The position numbers and the translations under genes were made by a program. From positions 124,001 through 188,000 of the forward strand of contig NZ_JACDUR010000007.1 in assembly GCF_013761175.1 (NCBI RefSeq): DNA of 64,000 nt, in the 5' to 3' direction. Source of the stretch: Nonomuraea soli (lineage in GTDB: Bacteria > Actinomycetota > Actinomycetes > Streptosporangiales > Streptosporangiaceae). The first letter of the stretch is position 1, and each line of letters starts with the position of its first letter. Under the pieces are notes generated by a model. The model made no database searches and was not told the DNA's origin. It saw only the letters and a list, made by a program, of their open reading frames with translations. Positions 40,544 to 49,270 of the stretch are shown in pieces.

Positions 40544-41625
40544 GCTGTTCCCTTCAGTGGAAGCTCGGCGATCACGTGGAAGCCGCTCGGAGTGCGTGGC
40601 CCGGCCACCAGGGAGCCGCCGAGCGCGGCGGCGCGCTCGCGCATGCCCTGCAGGCCGAAGCCGGTGCCGTCGGTGAAGCTGGCGCCGGGGCCGTCGTCCT
40701 CGACCCTGACGGTGAGCAGGTCGGGGTCGCGGGTGACGGTCATCGTGGCGCTGTCGCCTCCCGAGTGGCGCACGACGTTGGTCAGCGCCTCCTTGACGAT
40801 GCGCGCGGCGGCCAGGTCGACCTCGGCGGGCAGGTCGTGCAGCGAGCCGGTGACCCTGGTGACGACCCGCAGCCCGCTGGCCCTGGTCAGCTCGTCGAGG
40901 CGGGCCAGGCTGGCGGCGGGTGCGATGGGGGCGTCCTCGTCGACCTGGCGCAGCATGCCCAGCGTGGAGCGCAGTTGCCGCAGGGTCTCCTTGCTGGTGT
41001 CCTTGATCGTCCGCAGGGCCTCCTCGGCCTCCTCCGGGCGCTTCTTGAACCCGTGGAGCGCCGAGCCCGCCTGCACGTTGATCATGGAGATGTTGTGGCC
41101 GATGACGTCGTGCAGCTCGCGGGCGATGCGCAGGCGCTCCTCGGCCTCGCCGCGCTGGGCCTCCTGCGCGATGCGCCTGTCGACCTCCTGGCGGTAGGCG
41201 CGCCAGCTGCGGGTGACGCCGCCCGCCGCGATGGTGGCGACCATGCCCTCGGCGATCATGATGAAGCCGGTGTTGCTCACGTGGCGGGTGCCGCCCAGCT
41301 CGCCCAGTCCCATGAGCAGCAGCGCCGTGGCGCCGGTCGTGATGGCGGCCAGGAGGTAGCCCTGGGCGGCGGCGGAGTAGAGGGCCATGACGGGCAGCGC
41401 CATCATCGGCCCGTCCATCCGGGCGTAGGGGTAGTAGGCGAGCGTGCAGAGCGTGACCACGATGAGCACGGCCACCGGGTAGCGCTTCTGGAAGAACATC
41501 GCCGTGCACGCGATCAGCGGCAACACGAAGTCGAGGGCATTGGGGGTGCGGTCGGGCCGCACCAGGAAGGTGATGATCGTGCCGAGCACGACCCCGGCCA
41601 CGACCACGATCGTCGCGATCCGCAT
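40540..41625 (-). CDS. sensor histidine kinase, HisKA_3 family
   Basis: A 361-residue kinase: four to five membrane helices in residues 1-140, then the dimerisation/phosphoacceptor helix RIARELHDVIGHNISMINVQAGSAL (phospho-His in ELHD) and an ATPase domain with VKEALTNVVRHSGG, VRVEDDGPGA and GFGLQGMRERAAALGG. ATG 41625 is preferred over GTG 41631 for ribosome-binding-site spacing. Forms a two-component pair with the downstream response regulator. Confidence 0.93.
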   Translation of the reverse strand: MRIATIVVVAGVVLGTIITFLVRPDRTPNALDFVLPLIACTAMFFQKRYPVAVLIVVTLCTLAYYPYARMDGPMMALPVMALYSAAAQGYLLAAITTGATALLLMGLGELGGTRHVSNTGFIMIAEGMVATIAAGGVTRSWRAYRQEVDRRIAQEAQRGEAEERLRIARELHDVIGHNISMINVQAGSALHGFKKRPEEAEEALRTIKDTSKETLRQLRSTLGMLRQVDEDAPIAPAASLARLDELTRASGLRVVTRVTGSLHDLPAEVDLAAARIVKEALTNVVRHSGGDSATMTVTRDPDLLTVRVEDDGPGASFTDGTGFGLQGMRERAAALGGSLVAGPRTPSGFHVIAELPLKGTA

Positions 41626-41634
41626 GGCCACACC

Positions 41635-42648
41635 CTACTTGCGCAGGGGCGCACCCACCTCATGCAGGTGCCGCAGTGCCTGGCCGTAGGAGCCGAGCAG
41701 GCCCGCCTCTTCGTACGGCACGCCGAGAGCGGCGCAGTAGTCGCGCACGATCGGCTGGGCGTGGCGCAGGTTGGGGGTGGGCATGTTCGGGAACAGGTGG
41801 TGCTCGATCTGGTAGTTGAGCCCGCCCATCGCCACGTCGATGATCACCCCGCCCCGCACGTTGCGCGCGGTGAGCACCTGCTTGCGCAGATAGTCGAGCT
41901 TGCTCTCGCTGGTCAGCGTGGGCATGCCCTTGTGGTTGGGCGCGAAGGTGCTGCCCAGGTAGAGCCCGAAGAGGGCCTGGTGCACGGCCAGGAAGGCCAG
42001 AGCCTTGACCGGCGAGAGCACGGTGAAGATCAGCGCCAGGTACCACGCGAAGTGGCCGGTCAGCAGGGCCAGCTCCAGCCACCGGTGCTTGGCGCCACGG
42101 CGGAAGAGCGCCTTGTAGCTGGCGATGTGGAGGTGCCAGGCCTCGAGGGTGAGGATCGGGAAGAACAGGTAGGCCTGGTAGCGCGCGAGGAAGCGGGGCA
42201 GGCCGCGGCTCTGCCGTAGCTGGTCCTGCGACCAGACGATGACGGCGGGCGAGACGTCGGGGTCGTGGTCCTCGTGGTTGGGGTTGGCATGGTGGCGGGT
42301 GTGCTTGTCGGTCCACCACTCCCAGCCCAGGCCGATGCCCAGGTTGCCGAAGATCCGGCCCGCGATCGTGCTGGGGCCGCGACGGCGGAAGACCTGGAGG
42401 TGTCCCAGGTCGTGGGAGACGAATCCGATCTGCCCGAAGGCGAAGGCCAGGAACGCCGCCACCGCCAGAGTCCACCAGGAGTCGCCCACCCAGACGAACG
42501 CCACCAGACCGGCCACGACCGTAAGCACGCACAGGCTCATCCGGATCGCGTAATACACCGGACGCCGGTCGAGCAGACCGGCGTCGGAGATCTTTCTGGC
42601 TAGCTTGGCGAAATCACTGCCACGTGCCTCGACTGCACTCGTGGTCAC
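41635..42648 (-). CDS. membrane fatty acid/acyl-lipid desaturase
   Basis: A 337-residue di-iron membrane desaturase with three His boxes: HDLGH, HTRHH and QIEHH. The Gln in the third box is typical of front-end (delta-6-like) or bacterial acyl-CoA/lipid desaturases without fused cytochrome b5. It is 9 bases upstream of the kinase gene. GTG 42648 follows AAGGGAGGT, a strong ribosome-binding site. It probably tunes membrane fluidity, and the adjacent two-component system could regulate it. Confidence 0.92.
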   Translation of the reverse strand: MTTSAVEARGSDFAKLARKISDAGLLDRRPVYYAIRMSLCVLTVVAGLVAFVWVGDSWWTLAVAAFLAFAFGQIGFVSHDLGHLQVFRRRGPSTIAGRIFGNLGIGLGWEWWTDKHTRHHANPNHEDHDPDVSPAVIVWSQDQLRQSRGLPRFLARYQAYLFFPILTLEAWHLHIASYKALFRRGAKHRWLELALLTGHFAWYLALIFTVLSPVKALAFLAVHQALFGLYLGSTFAPNHKGMPTLTSESKLDYLRKQVLTARNVRGGVIIDVAMGGLNYQIEHHLFPNMPTPNLRHAQPIVRDYCAALGVPYEEAGLLGSYGQALRHLHEVGAPLRK

Positions 42649-42703
42649 CGGACCTCCCTTGATCGGCACACGACACTGTACGGCACGCGTCTGTGAGGTC
42701 TAC

Positions 42704-43130
42704 CTAACCAGTTTTCGGGCTAGGACAGAATCCCAGATCGCCACGCCCCAAATGATGACCGTGGCCGCCACGGTCATTGCCAGGGGAGGCAGGCCGAACG
42801 GCATCAGCGCACCCATCGCGAGGATCGCCGGCACCCGGTTGACCGGAACGTAGCCGAAGACGGCCCGCTTGAACATGGCGTGCCCGGCCAGGAAGAGCAT
42901 CGGACCGCCCAGGATCATCGCGGCCGTCCCGCGATGGTGGTGGAGCGGTTCGGCGATGGCCAGTTCGTCGCCGACGGCCGCCTGCGAACCACAGGGCCCC
43001 GGCCTGCGAGGTGAAGGCCTGCGGCAGCGCCGCCATCACCAGCCCGGCCAGCATGACGCCGACCAGCACGAAGCGGATCGCCGGATGGTCAGGGTGCAGG
43101 TAGTTGGTGGCCGCCCAGGCCGCTTCGCGA
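42704..43130 (-). pseudogene. decayed low-temperature-requirement A (LtrA) gene
   Basis: Two pieces of an LtrA-family membrane protein lie in different minus-strand frames. The upstream piece (about 43130-42985) reads WAATNYLHPDHPAIRFVLVG and on to ALWFAG, matching an early helix pair. The downstream piece (about 42990-42704) reads VGDELAIAEPL...AAMILGGPMLFLAGHAMFK, matching the C-terminal helices. The first about 55 residues and a middle block of about 200 residues are missing and the frame shifts at the join, so no functional protein is expected. Confidence 0.75.
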
Positions 43131-43172
43131 TCGCAGGATCTCAGCCGGCACGGCTCACCCCTCACATGACGG

Positions 43173-44300
43173 TCACATCGGCACAGCAGAGCCCAGCCGG
43201 TAGACCGCCGCGGGTCGCTGGAGGGCGGTGATGTCCTGGCCGGGATCGCCGTCGAAGGCGACCAGGTCGGCGTCGAAGCCGGGCGCGATCCTGCCCTTGC
43301 GGTGGCCCACCCGGCAGACCCGGGCGGCCCGCGCGGTGATCGCGCGCAGCACCTCCAGCTCGGACCAGCCGAAGTCGGTGAGCATCTTGGCGCCGTGCGG
43401 CAGCACGCCGTGCGGTTTGGGCGGCCCGATGCCCGCGTCCGTGCCGATCACGAAGTCCACGCCGTGCTCGCGGAAGGCGGCGATGACGCGCATGATGCCG
43501 GGCAGCCGCTTGACGATGCCGGGCGGCGGCGGGCCGCCGACGGGCAGCATGCCGGCGGTGACCGAGACGACCGAACCCGCCGCCACCAGGCGGGCGAGCA
43601 GCTCGTGGTCGGGTTCCGCCGACTCCTCCGTCATGAACGAGCAGTGCTCGATCGTGTCGAACCCCGCCTCGATCGCCTGAGCGATGCCCTCGGCGCCGTG
43701 GGCGTGCCCGGCGATCGGCAGGCCGTGCGCGTGCGCCTCGTCGGCGGCGGCCTTCGCCTCGGCCAGGGTGAACTGCGGCAGGTGCGAGTGGGTGCCCTCG
43801 GTCATCTCGCCGCCGGTGAGCATCATCTTGACCACGTGCGCGCCGCGTCCGGCGCGTTCCCGTACGGCTTCGCGCACGCCTTCCTCGCCGCTCACCTCGC
43901 CGCCGAGGAACCAGCAGTGTCCCTTGACGGTGGTGATCGGGGGACCGGCCGCCAGCACCTCGGGCCCGCCGTCGAGCCGCAGCGCCAGGAAGCTCCGGTC
44001 GCCGAGATCGCGCACGGTGGTCACGCCGGCGGCCAGGTGCCTGGCGGCCGATCGGCGCATCAGCTCCAGCACCTGGGCGTCGTCGAGCTCCGCCAGGGTG
44101 GCGACGGGGTCGGGTCCGGCGTCGAAGGCCAGGTGGACATGGCAGTCGATGAGCCCGGGCAGCAGCGTCGCGTCGCCCAGGTCGACCTCGGCCGCGTGGC
44201 CGGGAGCGACCTGGACGACACGTCCGTCGTGGACGGTGACCACCTGGTCGTCCAGGAAGTCATGGCCGTCGAACAGGCGGCGGGCACGAATGGTGAGCAT
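43173..44300 (-). CDS. amidohydrolase-superfamily protein, Xaa-Pro dipeptidase-like
   Basis: A 375-residue metal-dependent hydrolase: LLPGLIDCHVHL (HxH metal pair), KMMLTGG (Lys likely carboxylated), PIAGHAHG and IEHCSFM (His ligands) and GTDAGI (Asp). The C-terminal GRIAPGFDADLVAFDGDP closes the beta-sandwich. Close in style to prolidase-like amidohydrolases and the imidazolonepropionase neighbours; the substrate is unknown. Cytosolic, single gene. Confidence 0.88.
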   Translation of the reverse strand: MLTIRARRLFDGHDFLDDQVVTVHDGRVVQVAPGHAAEVDLGDATLLPGLIDCHVHLAFDAGPDPVATLAELDDAQVLELMRRSAARHLAAGVTTVRDLGDRSFLALRLDGGPEVLAAGPPITTVKGHCWFLGGEVSGEEGVREAVRERAGRGAHVVKMMLTGGEMTEGTHSHLPQFTLAEAKAAADEAHAHGLPIAGHAHGAEGIAQAIEAGFDTIEHCSFMTEESAEPDHELLARLVAAGSVVSVTAGMLPVGGPPPPGIVKRLPGIMRVIAAFREHGVDFVIGTDAGIGPPKPHGVLPHGAKMLTDFGWSELEVLRAITARAARVCRVGHRKGRIAPGFDADLVAFDGDPGQDITALQRPAAVYRLGSAVPM

Positions 44301-44344
44301 AGGGCCAGCGTGCGCCTGTCGTGGTCGGGGCGCTTGAGTATGGA

Positions 44345-44557
44345 CTACTCAATCGCCAGGCGGTCGAACAGCTCGATGGCCGCCTGCCGTACCTCCTGTG
44401 GTGCCAGGCCGTCGAGCGTCTGCCTGGCCTGCTCGGTGTCGCGGGTGGTGGCGCAGGTGATGGCCACCGAGTGCGCCGCCACCCGGTCCAGCGAGCCCGC
44501 GGGGGCTCCATCGGCCAGCCGCTGAGCCTCCTCGGCCAGGTCGAGGTTGTTTCTCAC
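44345..44557 (-). CDS. small protein of unknown function
   Basis: A 70-residue acidic, helical protein from GTG 44557, with GAGGAGC upstream. It contains no motif I recognise; it ends RQAAIELFDRLAIE. It lies 29 bases beyond trpD on the same strand, so it may share the trpD transcript. The start and ribosome-binding site are convincing, the function is not. Confidence 0.6.
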   Translation of the reverse strand: MRNNLDLAEEAQRLADGAPAGSLDRVAAHSVAITCATTRDTEQARQTLDGLAPQEVRQAAIELFDRLAIE

Positions 44558-44586
44558 GTGTGCTCCTCTCGGGGGTCCTCATTGCA

Positions 44587-45597
44587 TCACCTGAGCACCT
44601 GGAGAATCCACCGCTCCAGCGTGGCCGCCGCCCTGCCGTCGTCGATCGCGGCCGCCGCCCTGGTGAGGGCGAGGCCGAGCCGCGCGGTCAGCTCGCGTGG
44701 TTCCGGCGCACCCTCGGCGGCCACCAGCGCGGCGGCCGCGTTGAGGAGCACGATGTCCCGCACGGGGCCCGGCTTGCCGTCGAGGAGCTCGCGGGCGATC
44801 CTGGCGTTCTGTACGGCGTCGCCGCCCCTGAGCTGGCCGGGCGTGGCGCGCCTGATGCCCAGGTCGGCCGGGTCGAGCCGGGTGTCGGTGACGGCGCCGT
44901 GCCGTACCAGCCAGATCTGCGACGGCGCGCACGTGGTCAGCTCGTCGAGGCCGTCGTCGCCGCGGAAGACGATCGAGGAGCATCCGCGCCCGGCCAGCAC
45001 CTCGGCCACGGTCGGGGCAAGGCTCCGGCTGGCGACGCCGACGGCCTGGGCCGTGGGCCTGGCCGGGTTGGTCAGCGGGGCGAGAAAGTTGAATACGGTC
45101 GGCACGCCCAGATCGCGGCGGGCCTTCGAGGCGTGCTTGAGCGCGGGGTGGTAGCGCGGTGCGAACAGGAAGCTGATCTCCGCGTCGGGCCTGGGCACGG
45201 CCTCGATGTCGATGCCCAGCTCTTCGAGCAGGTCGGCGGCGCCGCACAACGAGGAGGCCGAGCGGCCGCCGTGCTTGGCCACCCTGACCCCGCAGGCGGC
45301 CACGACGATCGCGGCCATGGTCGAGACGTTGACCGTGTGGGCCTGGTCGCCGCCGCTGCCGACGATGTCGACCACGTCGCCGTCGAGGTGGAGCGGGGTG
45401 CTGTGGGCCAGCAGCGCGTCGGCCAGCCCGGCCAGCTCTTCCGGGCTCTCGCCCTTGGCCCTGAGCGCGACGGCGAGGCCGGCGATCTGGGCGTCGGTGG
45501 CCCGGCCGGCGACGATCTCGTTCATCGCCCAGGCGGCCTGCTCCCTGGTGAGCGGGGATCGGGCGAGCAGGTGGGTCAGGAGGGTCGGCCAGGTCAT
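44587..45597 (-). CDS. trpD: anthranilate phosphoribosyltransferase
   Basis: Second committed step of tryptophan synthesis: anthranilate plus PRPP to phosphoribosyl anthranilate. A 336-residue enzyme with VDIVGSGGDQAHTVNVSTMAAIV (PRPP loop), KHGGRSASSLCGAADLLEELG, FLFAPRYHPALKH and TVFNFLAPLTNPARP. Other trp genes are not nearby. A Trp-Trp leader peptide and a terminator-like hairpin precede it, so it is probably under transcription attenuation. Confidence 0.96.
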   Translation of the reverse strand: MTWPTLLTHLLARSPLTREQAAWAMNEIVAGRATDAQIAGLAVALRAKGESPEELAGLADALLAHSTPLHLDGDVVDIVGSGGDQAHTVNVSTMAAIVVAACGVRVAKHGGRSASSLCGAADLLEELGIDIEAVPRPDAEISFLFAPRYHPALKHASKARRDLGVPTVFNFLAPLTNPARPTAQAVGVASRSLAPTVAEVLAGRGCSSIVFRGDDGLDELTTCAPSQIWLVRHGAVTDTRLDPADLGIRRATPGQLRGGDAVQNARIARELLDGKPGPVRDIVLLNAAAALVAAEGAPEPRELTARLGLALTRAAAAIDDGRAAATLERWILQVLR

Positions 45598-45635
45598 CGT
45601 GGTGCCTTTCCGTCGTCAGCGGCGAAGGCGCCCAG

Positions 45636-45668
45636 AAAACGACGATGGCCGCCTCACCGGGCGGCCAT
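45636..45668 (-). terminator. trpD attenuator hairpin
   Basis: ATGGCCGCC (minus strand, 45668-45660) pairs with GGCGGCCAT (45653-45645) around a 6-base loop, followed by GTCGTTTTC. A 9-bp GC-rich stem plus T-run between the trp leader peptide and trpD is the expected attenuator terminator. Confidence 0.75.
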
Positions 45669-45682
45669 GGTGATGAACCGCC

Positions 45683-45721
45683 TCAGGGGGCGTGCCACCA
45701 GAAGGTGCGGTTCACGATCAT
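45683..45721 (-). CDS. trpL: tryptophan leader peptide
   Basis: A 12-codon open frame reading MIVNRTFWWHAP then TGA, with tandem Trp codons at positions 8-9, 85 bases before trpD. When Trp-tRNA is low, a ribosome stalled at the Trp codons would prevent the 45636-45668 terminator. Its ATG overlaps the stop of the upstream FhuF-like gene (ATGA, 45721-45718), so it is translationally coupled to that gene, an odd arrangement. Confidence 0.85.
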   Translation of the reverse strand: MIVNRTFWWHAP

Positions 45722-46455
45722 GCCCGTGACCTTAGCACCTCGCGGTAGGCGGCGATCCGCTCGTCCCGGCTGGTGAGACAGCAGCTCGCGCAGAGGCCGC
45801 CGTGCTCGGCCGTGTAGAAGAGGCAGCAGGATTCGCGCAGGTAGAACAGGCCTTCCCGGTCGCCCTCGCGCAGGCGCACGAGCTCGCCGAGCGTTGCGTA
45901 CTCCGGCGGGCAGGCGGCGATGAACGTCTTGTGGGCCCGCTCCCGCTGCCCGGCGTCGGCCGCGCGGGCGGCGGCGAAGGCGGCGGCGCATCCGTGGGTG
46001 ATGCCGCCGCGCAGCTGGTGCAGGCTCGCCTTGGTGGCCAGGTGCATGGCGGCGGCCAGCGGCTCCAGGTGGCCGTGGACGATCTGCTCGACCAGGTCGT
46101 CGACCCCGCCGCTCTCGACCTCTTCGCGGCGCACCGCCACGCCGTCGAAGCCGTGTTCCTCGCCGGGCAGGACCAGGACGTTGCCGGGGCGCAGGTCCGG
46201 CCACTGTCCGTGAAGAGCCCATGACAGGAGGGCAGCGGCAGTGACAGTTCCGGCATATACCGCCATAACCGTCAGCGCGGTGGCGTGCGCTGAGACCTGG
46301 CCGCTGGCTACCCTTTCGGCGTCGAGTACGGCTGCCAGTTCGGGGGAACGATGATCGAGCAGTCGGTCGGCGGCAATCCACCCCTCGCCGGGTTCGGGGA
46401 CGACCTGGAGCCGGTAGCGCTCGCCGTACGAGGCCAGCGTCCGATAGATGTCCAT
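45718..46455 (-). CDS. FhuF-like (2Fe-2S) ferric siderophore reductase
   Basis: A 245-residue protein whose C-terminus has the CC-x10-C-x2-C pattern (ESCCLFYTAEHGGLCASCC) that binds the unusual 2Fe-2S cluster of FhuF-type iron reductases. The N-terminal three-quarters is mostly helical, as in the family. It would release iron from ferric siderophores in the cytosol. ATG 46455 follows GGGGGT. It diverges from a solute-binding lipoprotein with only 23 bases between starts. Confidence 0.78.
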   Translation of the reverse strand: MDIYRTLASYGERYRLQVVPEPGEGWIAADRLLDHRSPELAAVLDAERVASGQVSAHATALTVMAVYAGTVTAAALLSWALHGQWPDLRPGNVLVLPGEEHGFDGVAVRREEVESGGVDDLVEQIVHGHLEPLAAAMHLATKASLHQLRGGITHGCAAAFAAARAADAGQRERAHKTFIAACPPEYATLGELVRLREGDREGLFYLRESCCLFYTAEHGGLCASCCLTSRDERIAAYREVLRSRA

Positions 46456-46478
46456 GTTGATACCCCCGGGAGGTTCCT

Positions 46479-47879
46479 GTGTGCCGACGAACCTTAGCAT
46501 CGCTCGTGCTCGTCGCCGCACTCGCCGCCTGCGGCTCAGAGGAGGCGGCGCCCCAGGCCGATCCGCCCGTGCACCTCACGATCGCCGTGTCGGCGGGCTT
46601 TCCCAAGAACAGCGAGCTGATCTTCGACTCGCTGGTGATGGCCAAGGGCGACGACGTGCTCCCGCTGCTGGCCACGGCCGTCGCGGCCGAGAGCAACAAC
46701 CGGATTTTCAGCCTGCCGCTGCGCAAGGGGGTGACCTGGCACGACGGCAAGCCGCTCACCGCCGACGACGTGGCGGCCAGCCTGCGGCGGGCGGGGGTGC
46801 AGCAGATCCAGAGCGTCGTGCCCAACGGCGACAGCGTCACCGTCAACCTGAAGGCCCCCGACCCCGAGTTCCCCCGGCGTGTCCTGGCCCGCACGCCGAT
46901 CATGCGGCCGGGCGACGCCAAGACCGGCACCGGACCGTACAAGCTGACCGCCCCCGACACCCTCACCGCCAACGCCTCCTACTTCGGCGGCAAGCCCCAG
47001 GTCGCCACCATCAAGGCGACGGTCATCCCGCAGGCCGCCGCCCAGCTCGCGGCGCTGCGCGGCGGCAAGGTGCACCTGATCGCCGGCGCGCTGCCCGCCC
47101 GGTACGTCGAGGAGCTCAGGAAGCAGGACCAGATCGGCGTCGCGCAGGGCACCGAGTTCGGCGCCACGACCCTGACGTTCAACACCGCGCGACCGCCCTT
47201 CGACCGGCCCGAGGTGCGCCGCGCCGTCGCCCGGGGCGTCGACGTCGAGGAGCTGGTCAACACCGCGCTCTACGGCCAGGGCACCCCGGGCAGCCCGGGC
47301 TTCGTGCACATCGAGTCGCCCCTGCAGGGCATGCCGCAGCCGCTGCTGTTCGACCCCGAGCAGGGCAGGCGCGAGCTCGACTCGCTGGGCGCCAAGGCCG
47401 GCCCGGGAGGCGTGCGGGTGCTGGAGGGCAAGGCCATGCGCTACCGGCTGATCATCGACTCCGGGTCGTCGGAGCGGCTGCGCGCCGCCGAGCTCATCCG
47501 CGACAAGCTCCACGACATCGGCATCGCCGTCGAGGTCAAGCCCGTCGCCGACGTGCGCAAGATCAGCGCCTACGACATGGCGTTGCGGGAGTGGCCCGCC
47601 CCCGTCCAGCTCAGCGGCGCGGGCCTGTCGTGGATGCTGAACACCGCGGGCTTCGAGAGCCCGGCGCTGCGGACCCTGACCACCTCGCCCGTCCTGCAGA
47701 CGCGCATCGACGCGGCTGGAACGCTACAGAACCAGATCGCCCAGCAGGTGCCGTTCCTGACGCTCTACTACCCGTACGGCTCCTACGCCTTCCGCAAGGA
47801 CGTCTACGACGGCTGGCGCTGGCAGAACGGCGCGACCCTGCTGAACCGCCTGTCCTTCGTGGAGTACGAGCTGGACTAG
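46479..47879 (+). CDS. ABC-transporter substrate-binding lipoprotein, SBP_bac_5 family
   Basis: A 466-residue exported lipoprotein: lipobox LAAC with Cys18, then the family 5 (peptide/nickel/OppA) fold: LPLRKGVTWHDGKPLTADDVAASL, GTGPYKLT, TLTFNTARPPFDRPEVRRAVARGVD. No permease or ATPase genes are adjacent, so it is an orphan binding protein. GTG 46479 follows GGGAGG. Divergence from the FhuF-like gene hints at siderophore or metal-chelate binding, but peptide binding is equally possible. Confidence 0.87.
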   Translation: MCRRTLASLVLVAALAACGSEEAAPQADPPVHLTIAVSAGFPKNSELIFDSLVMAKGDDVLPLLATAVAAESNNRIFSLPLRKGVTWHDGKPLTADDVAASLRRAGVQQIQSVVPNGDSVTVNLKAPDPEFPRRVLARTPIMRPGDAKTGTGPYKLTAPDTLTANASYFGGKPQVATIKATVIPQAAAQLAALRGGKVHLIAGALPARYVEELRKQDQIGVAQGTEFGATTLTFNTARPPFDRPEVRRAVARGVDVEELVNTALYGQGTPGSPGFVHIESPLQGMPQPLLFDPEQGRRELDSLGAKAGPGGVRVLEGKAMRYRLIIDSGSSERLRAAELIRDKLHDIGIAVEVKPVADVRKISAYDMALREWPAPVQLSGAGLSWMLNTAGFESPALRTLTTSPVLQTRIDAAGTLQNQIAQQVPFLTLYYPYGSYAFRKDVYDGWRWQNGATLLNRLSFVEYELD

Positions 47880-48748
47880 TAGGCGCAGCGGAAGCCCATG
47901 TGGCCGGTCGCGGAGTCGGGGGTGTTCGCCGTGCGGGCCGCCACCCGGTAGCGGTTGCAGTACGAGTCGTGGCACATGTACGAGCCGCCCCTGATGACCT
48001 TGTGCGCGTCGTCCCAGGAGTCGCTCGTCCACTCCCAGACGTTGCCGGAGACGTTGTAGAGGCCGTAGCCGTTGGGCTGGTACGACTTGACTGGCACCGT
48101 GCCCCTGCTCGGGGCGGTGGGGAAGGGGCCCTGCCAGATGTTGCAGCGCTCGCGCCCGTTCGGCGCGAGCTCGTCGCCCCAGGGGTACCTCTTGCGCTCC
48201 AGCCCGCCCCTGGCGGCGTACTCCCACTCGGCCTCGGTCGGCAGCCGCTTGCCCGCCCATGCCGCGTAGGCCCCGGCGTCGTGCCACGACACGTGCACCA
48301 CCGGATGGTTCTGCCGGTCGGCCACGCTCGACCCGGGGCCCTCCGGCGCACGCCACGTCGCGCCCTCGACGCCCACCCACCACGGCGCCTGTGGCACGCT
48401 CGCCTCCATGATCCCGTGCCTGGCGAACTGCCTGAAGACGAACGACCAGCCGATGCGCTCGGACTCGGTGACGTAGCCGGTGGCCTTCACGAAGGCCGCG
48501 AACTTGGCGTTGCTCACGCACACCGGATCGATGAGGAAGGGCTCGACCTCGACCGCCCTGACCGGACCCTCGCCGTCTTCCGGCCTGGCCAGCTCGTCGT
48601 CGTTGCCCATGTGGAACGTGCCGCCGGGGACGCGGACCATGCCGCGCGGCTCGGGGCCGCGCCTGACCGCCGGCGGGACGGACGGCACGGCTGAGGGTTC
48701 GCGGCCGGGGCCGCAACACGCGTGCTGGGTGTGCGCTGACACGCGCAC
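47876..48748 (-). CDS. formylglycine-generating enzyme (sulfatase modifying factor)
   Basis: A 290-residue FGE-type enzyme that oxidises a Cys in sulfatases (CxPxR motif) to formylglycine. GGTFHMGNDDE opens the domain, then PVCVSNAKFAAFVKATGY, LPTEAEWEYAARGG, GYGLYNVSGNVWEWTSD and the active-site Cys pair in CHDSYCNRYRVAARTANTPDS. The pair binds copper in aerobic FGEs. No sulfatase gene occurs in this window. The GTG start is 4 bases after the RsbW-like stop; GTG 48742 is an alternative. Confidence 0.92.
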   Translation of the reverse strand: MRVSAHTQHACCGPGREPSAVPSVPPAVRRGPEPRGMVRVPGGTFHMGNDDELARPEDGEGPVRAVEVEPFLIDPVCVSNAKFAAFVKATGYVTESERIGWSFVFRQFARHGIMEASVPQAPWWVGVEGATWRAPEGPGSSVADRQNHPVVHVSWHDAGAYAAWAGKRLPTEAEWEYAARGGLERKRYPWGDELAPNGRERCNIWQGPFPTAPSRGTVPVKSYQPNGYGLYNVSGNVWEWTSDSWDDAHKVIRGGSYMCHDSYCNRYRVAARTANTPDSATGHMGFRCAY

Positions 48749-48751
48749 ACC

Positions 48752-49138
48752 CTACTGGCCCACCTCGAACCAGACGGTCGTGCCCTCGGGGTCCAGCCGC
48801 ACACCCCAGTCGACGGCCAGCTGCTCGACGAGCATCAGTCCGCGCCCTCCGAGGCTCTCGGGCCGGGGATAACGCCTGACGGGCAGGCCGTGGCCGGGAT
48901 CGTGCACCTCGACGCGGATCGTGCCGTCCATCGCCGACAACGCCACGGTGACGCGGCCGTGCGAGCCGTGCTTGACGGCGTTGGTCACCAGCTCGCTCAC
49001 CATCAGCTCGACGTCCTGGGCGGTGGCGACCGACTCGGTCTGGTCGGAAAGTGCCCGGCGGGCCCACCGTCGAGCGGCAGGAACTGACGAGGGCTCGCCG
49101 GGAAAGGAGCGCAGGTCGGCGTGGACGACGGTAAGCAT
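48752..49138 (-). CDS. RsbW-like anti-sigma-factor/ATP-binding regulatory kinase
   Basis: A 128-residue HATPase_c_2 protein with N-box ELMVSELVTNAVKHG, G1 box VHDPGHGLP and G2 box GGRGLMLVEQLAVDWGV. Family members phosphorylate anti-anti-sigma factors or bind sigma factors; no partner is encoded nearby. ATG 49138 follows GAGGAG. Short in-frame extension upstream is not needed. Confidence 0.88.
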   Translation of the reverse strand: MLTVVHADLRSFPGEPSSVPAARRWARRALSDQTESVATAQDVELMVSELVTNAVKHGSHGRVTVALSAMDGTIRVEVHDPGHGLPVRRYPRPESLGGRGLMLVEQLAVDWGVRLDPEGTTVWFEVGQ

Positions 49139-49270
49139 CTGATCTCCTCGTAGGGACCCGCAGCACCGTGCCGGCGAGGCTGCCCTGGGCCGCACCGGCA
49201 CGGTTGCTCCCGCTAAGCACCTTCGGTGACGAGGCGTACCGGTGTCTATCCGTATCGAGGTCCGTAGGGC

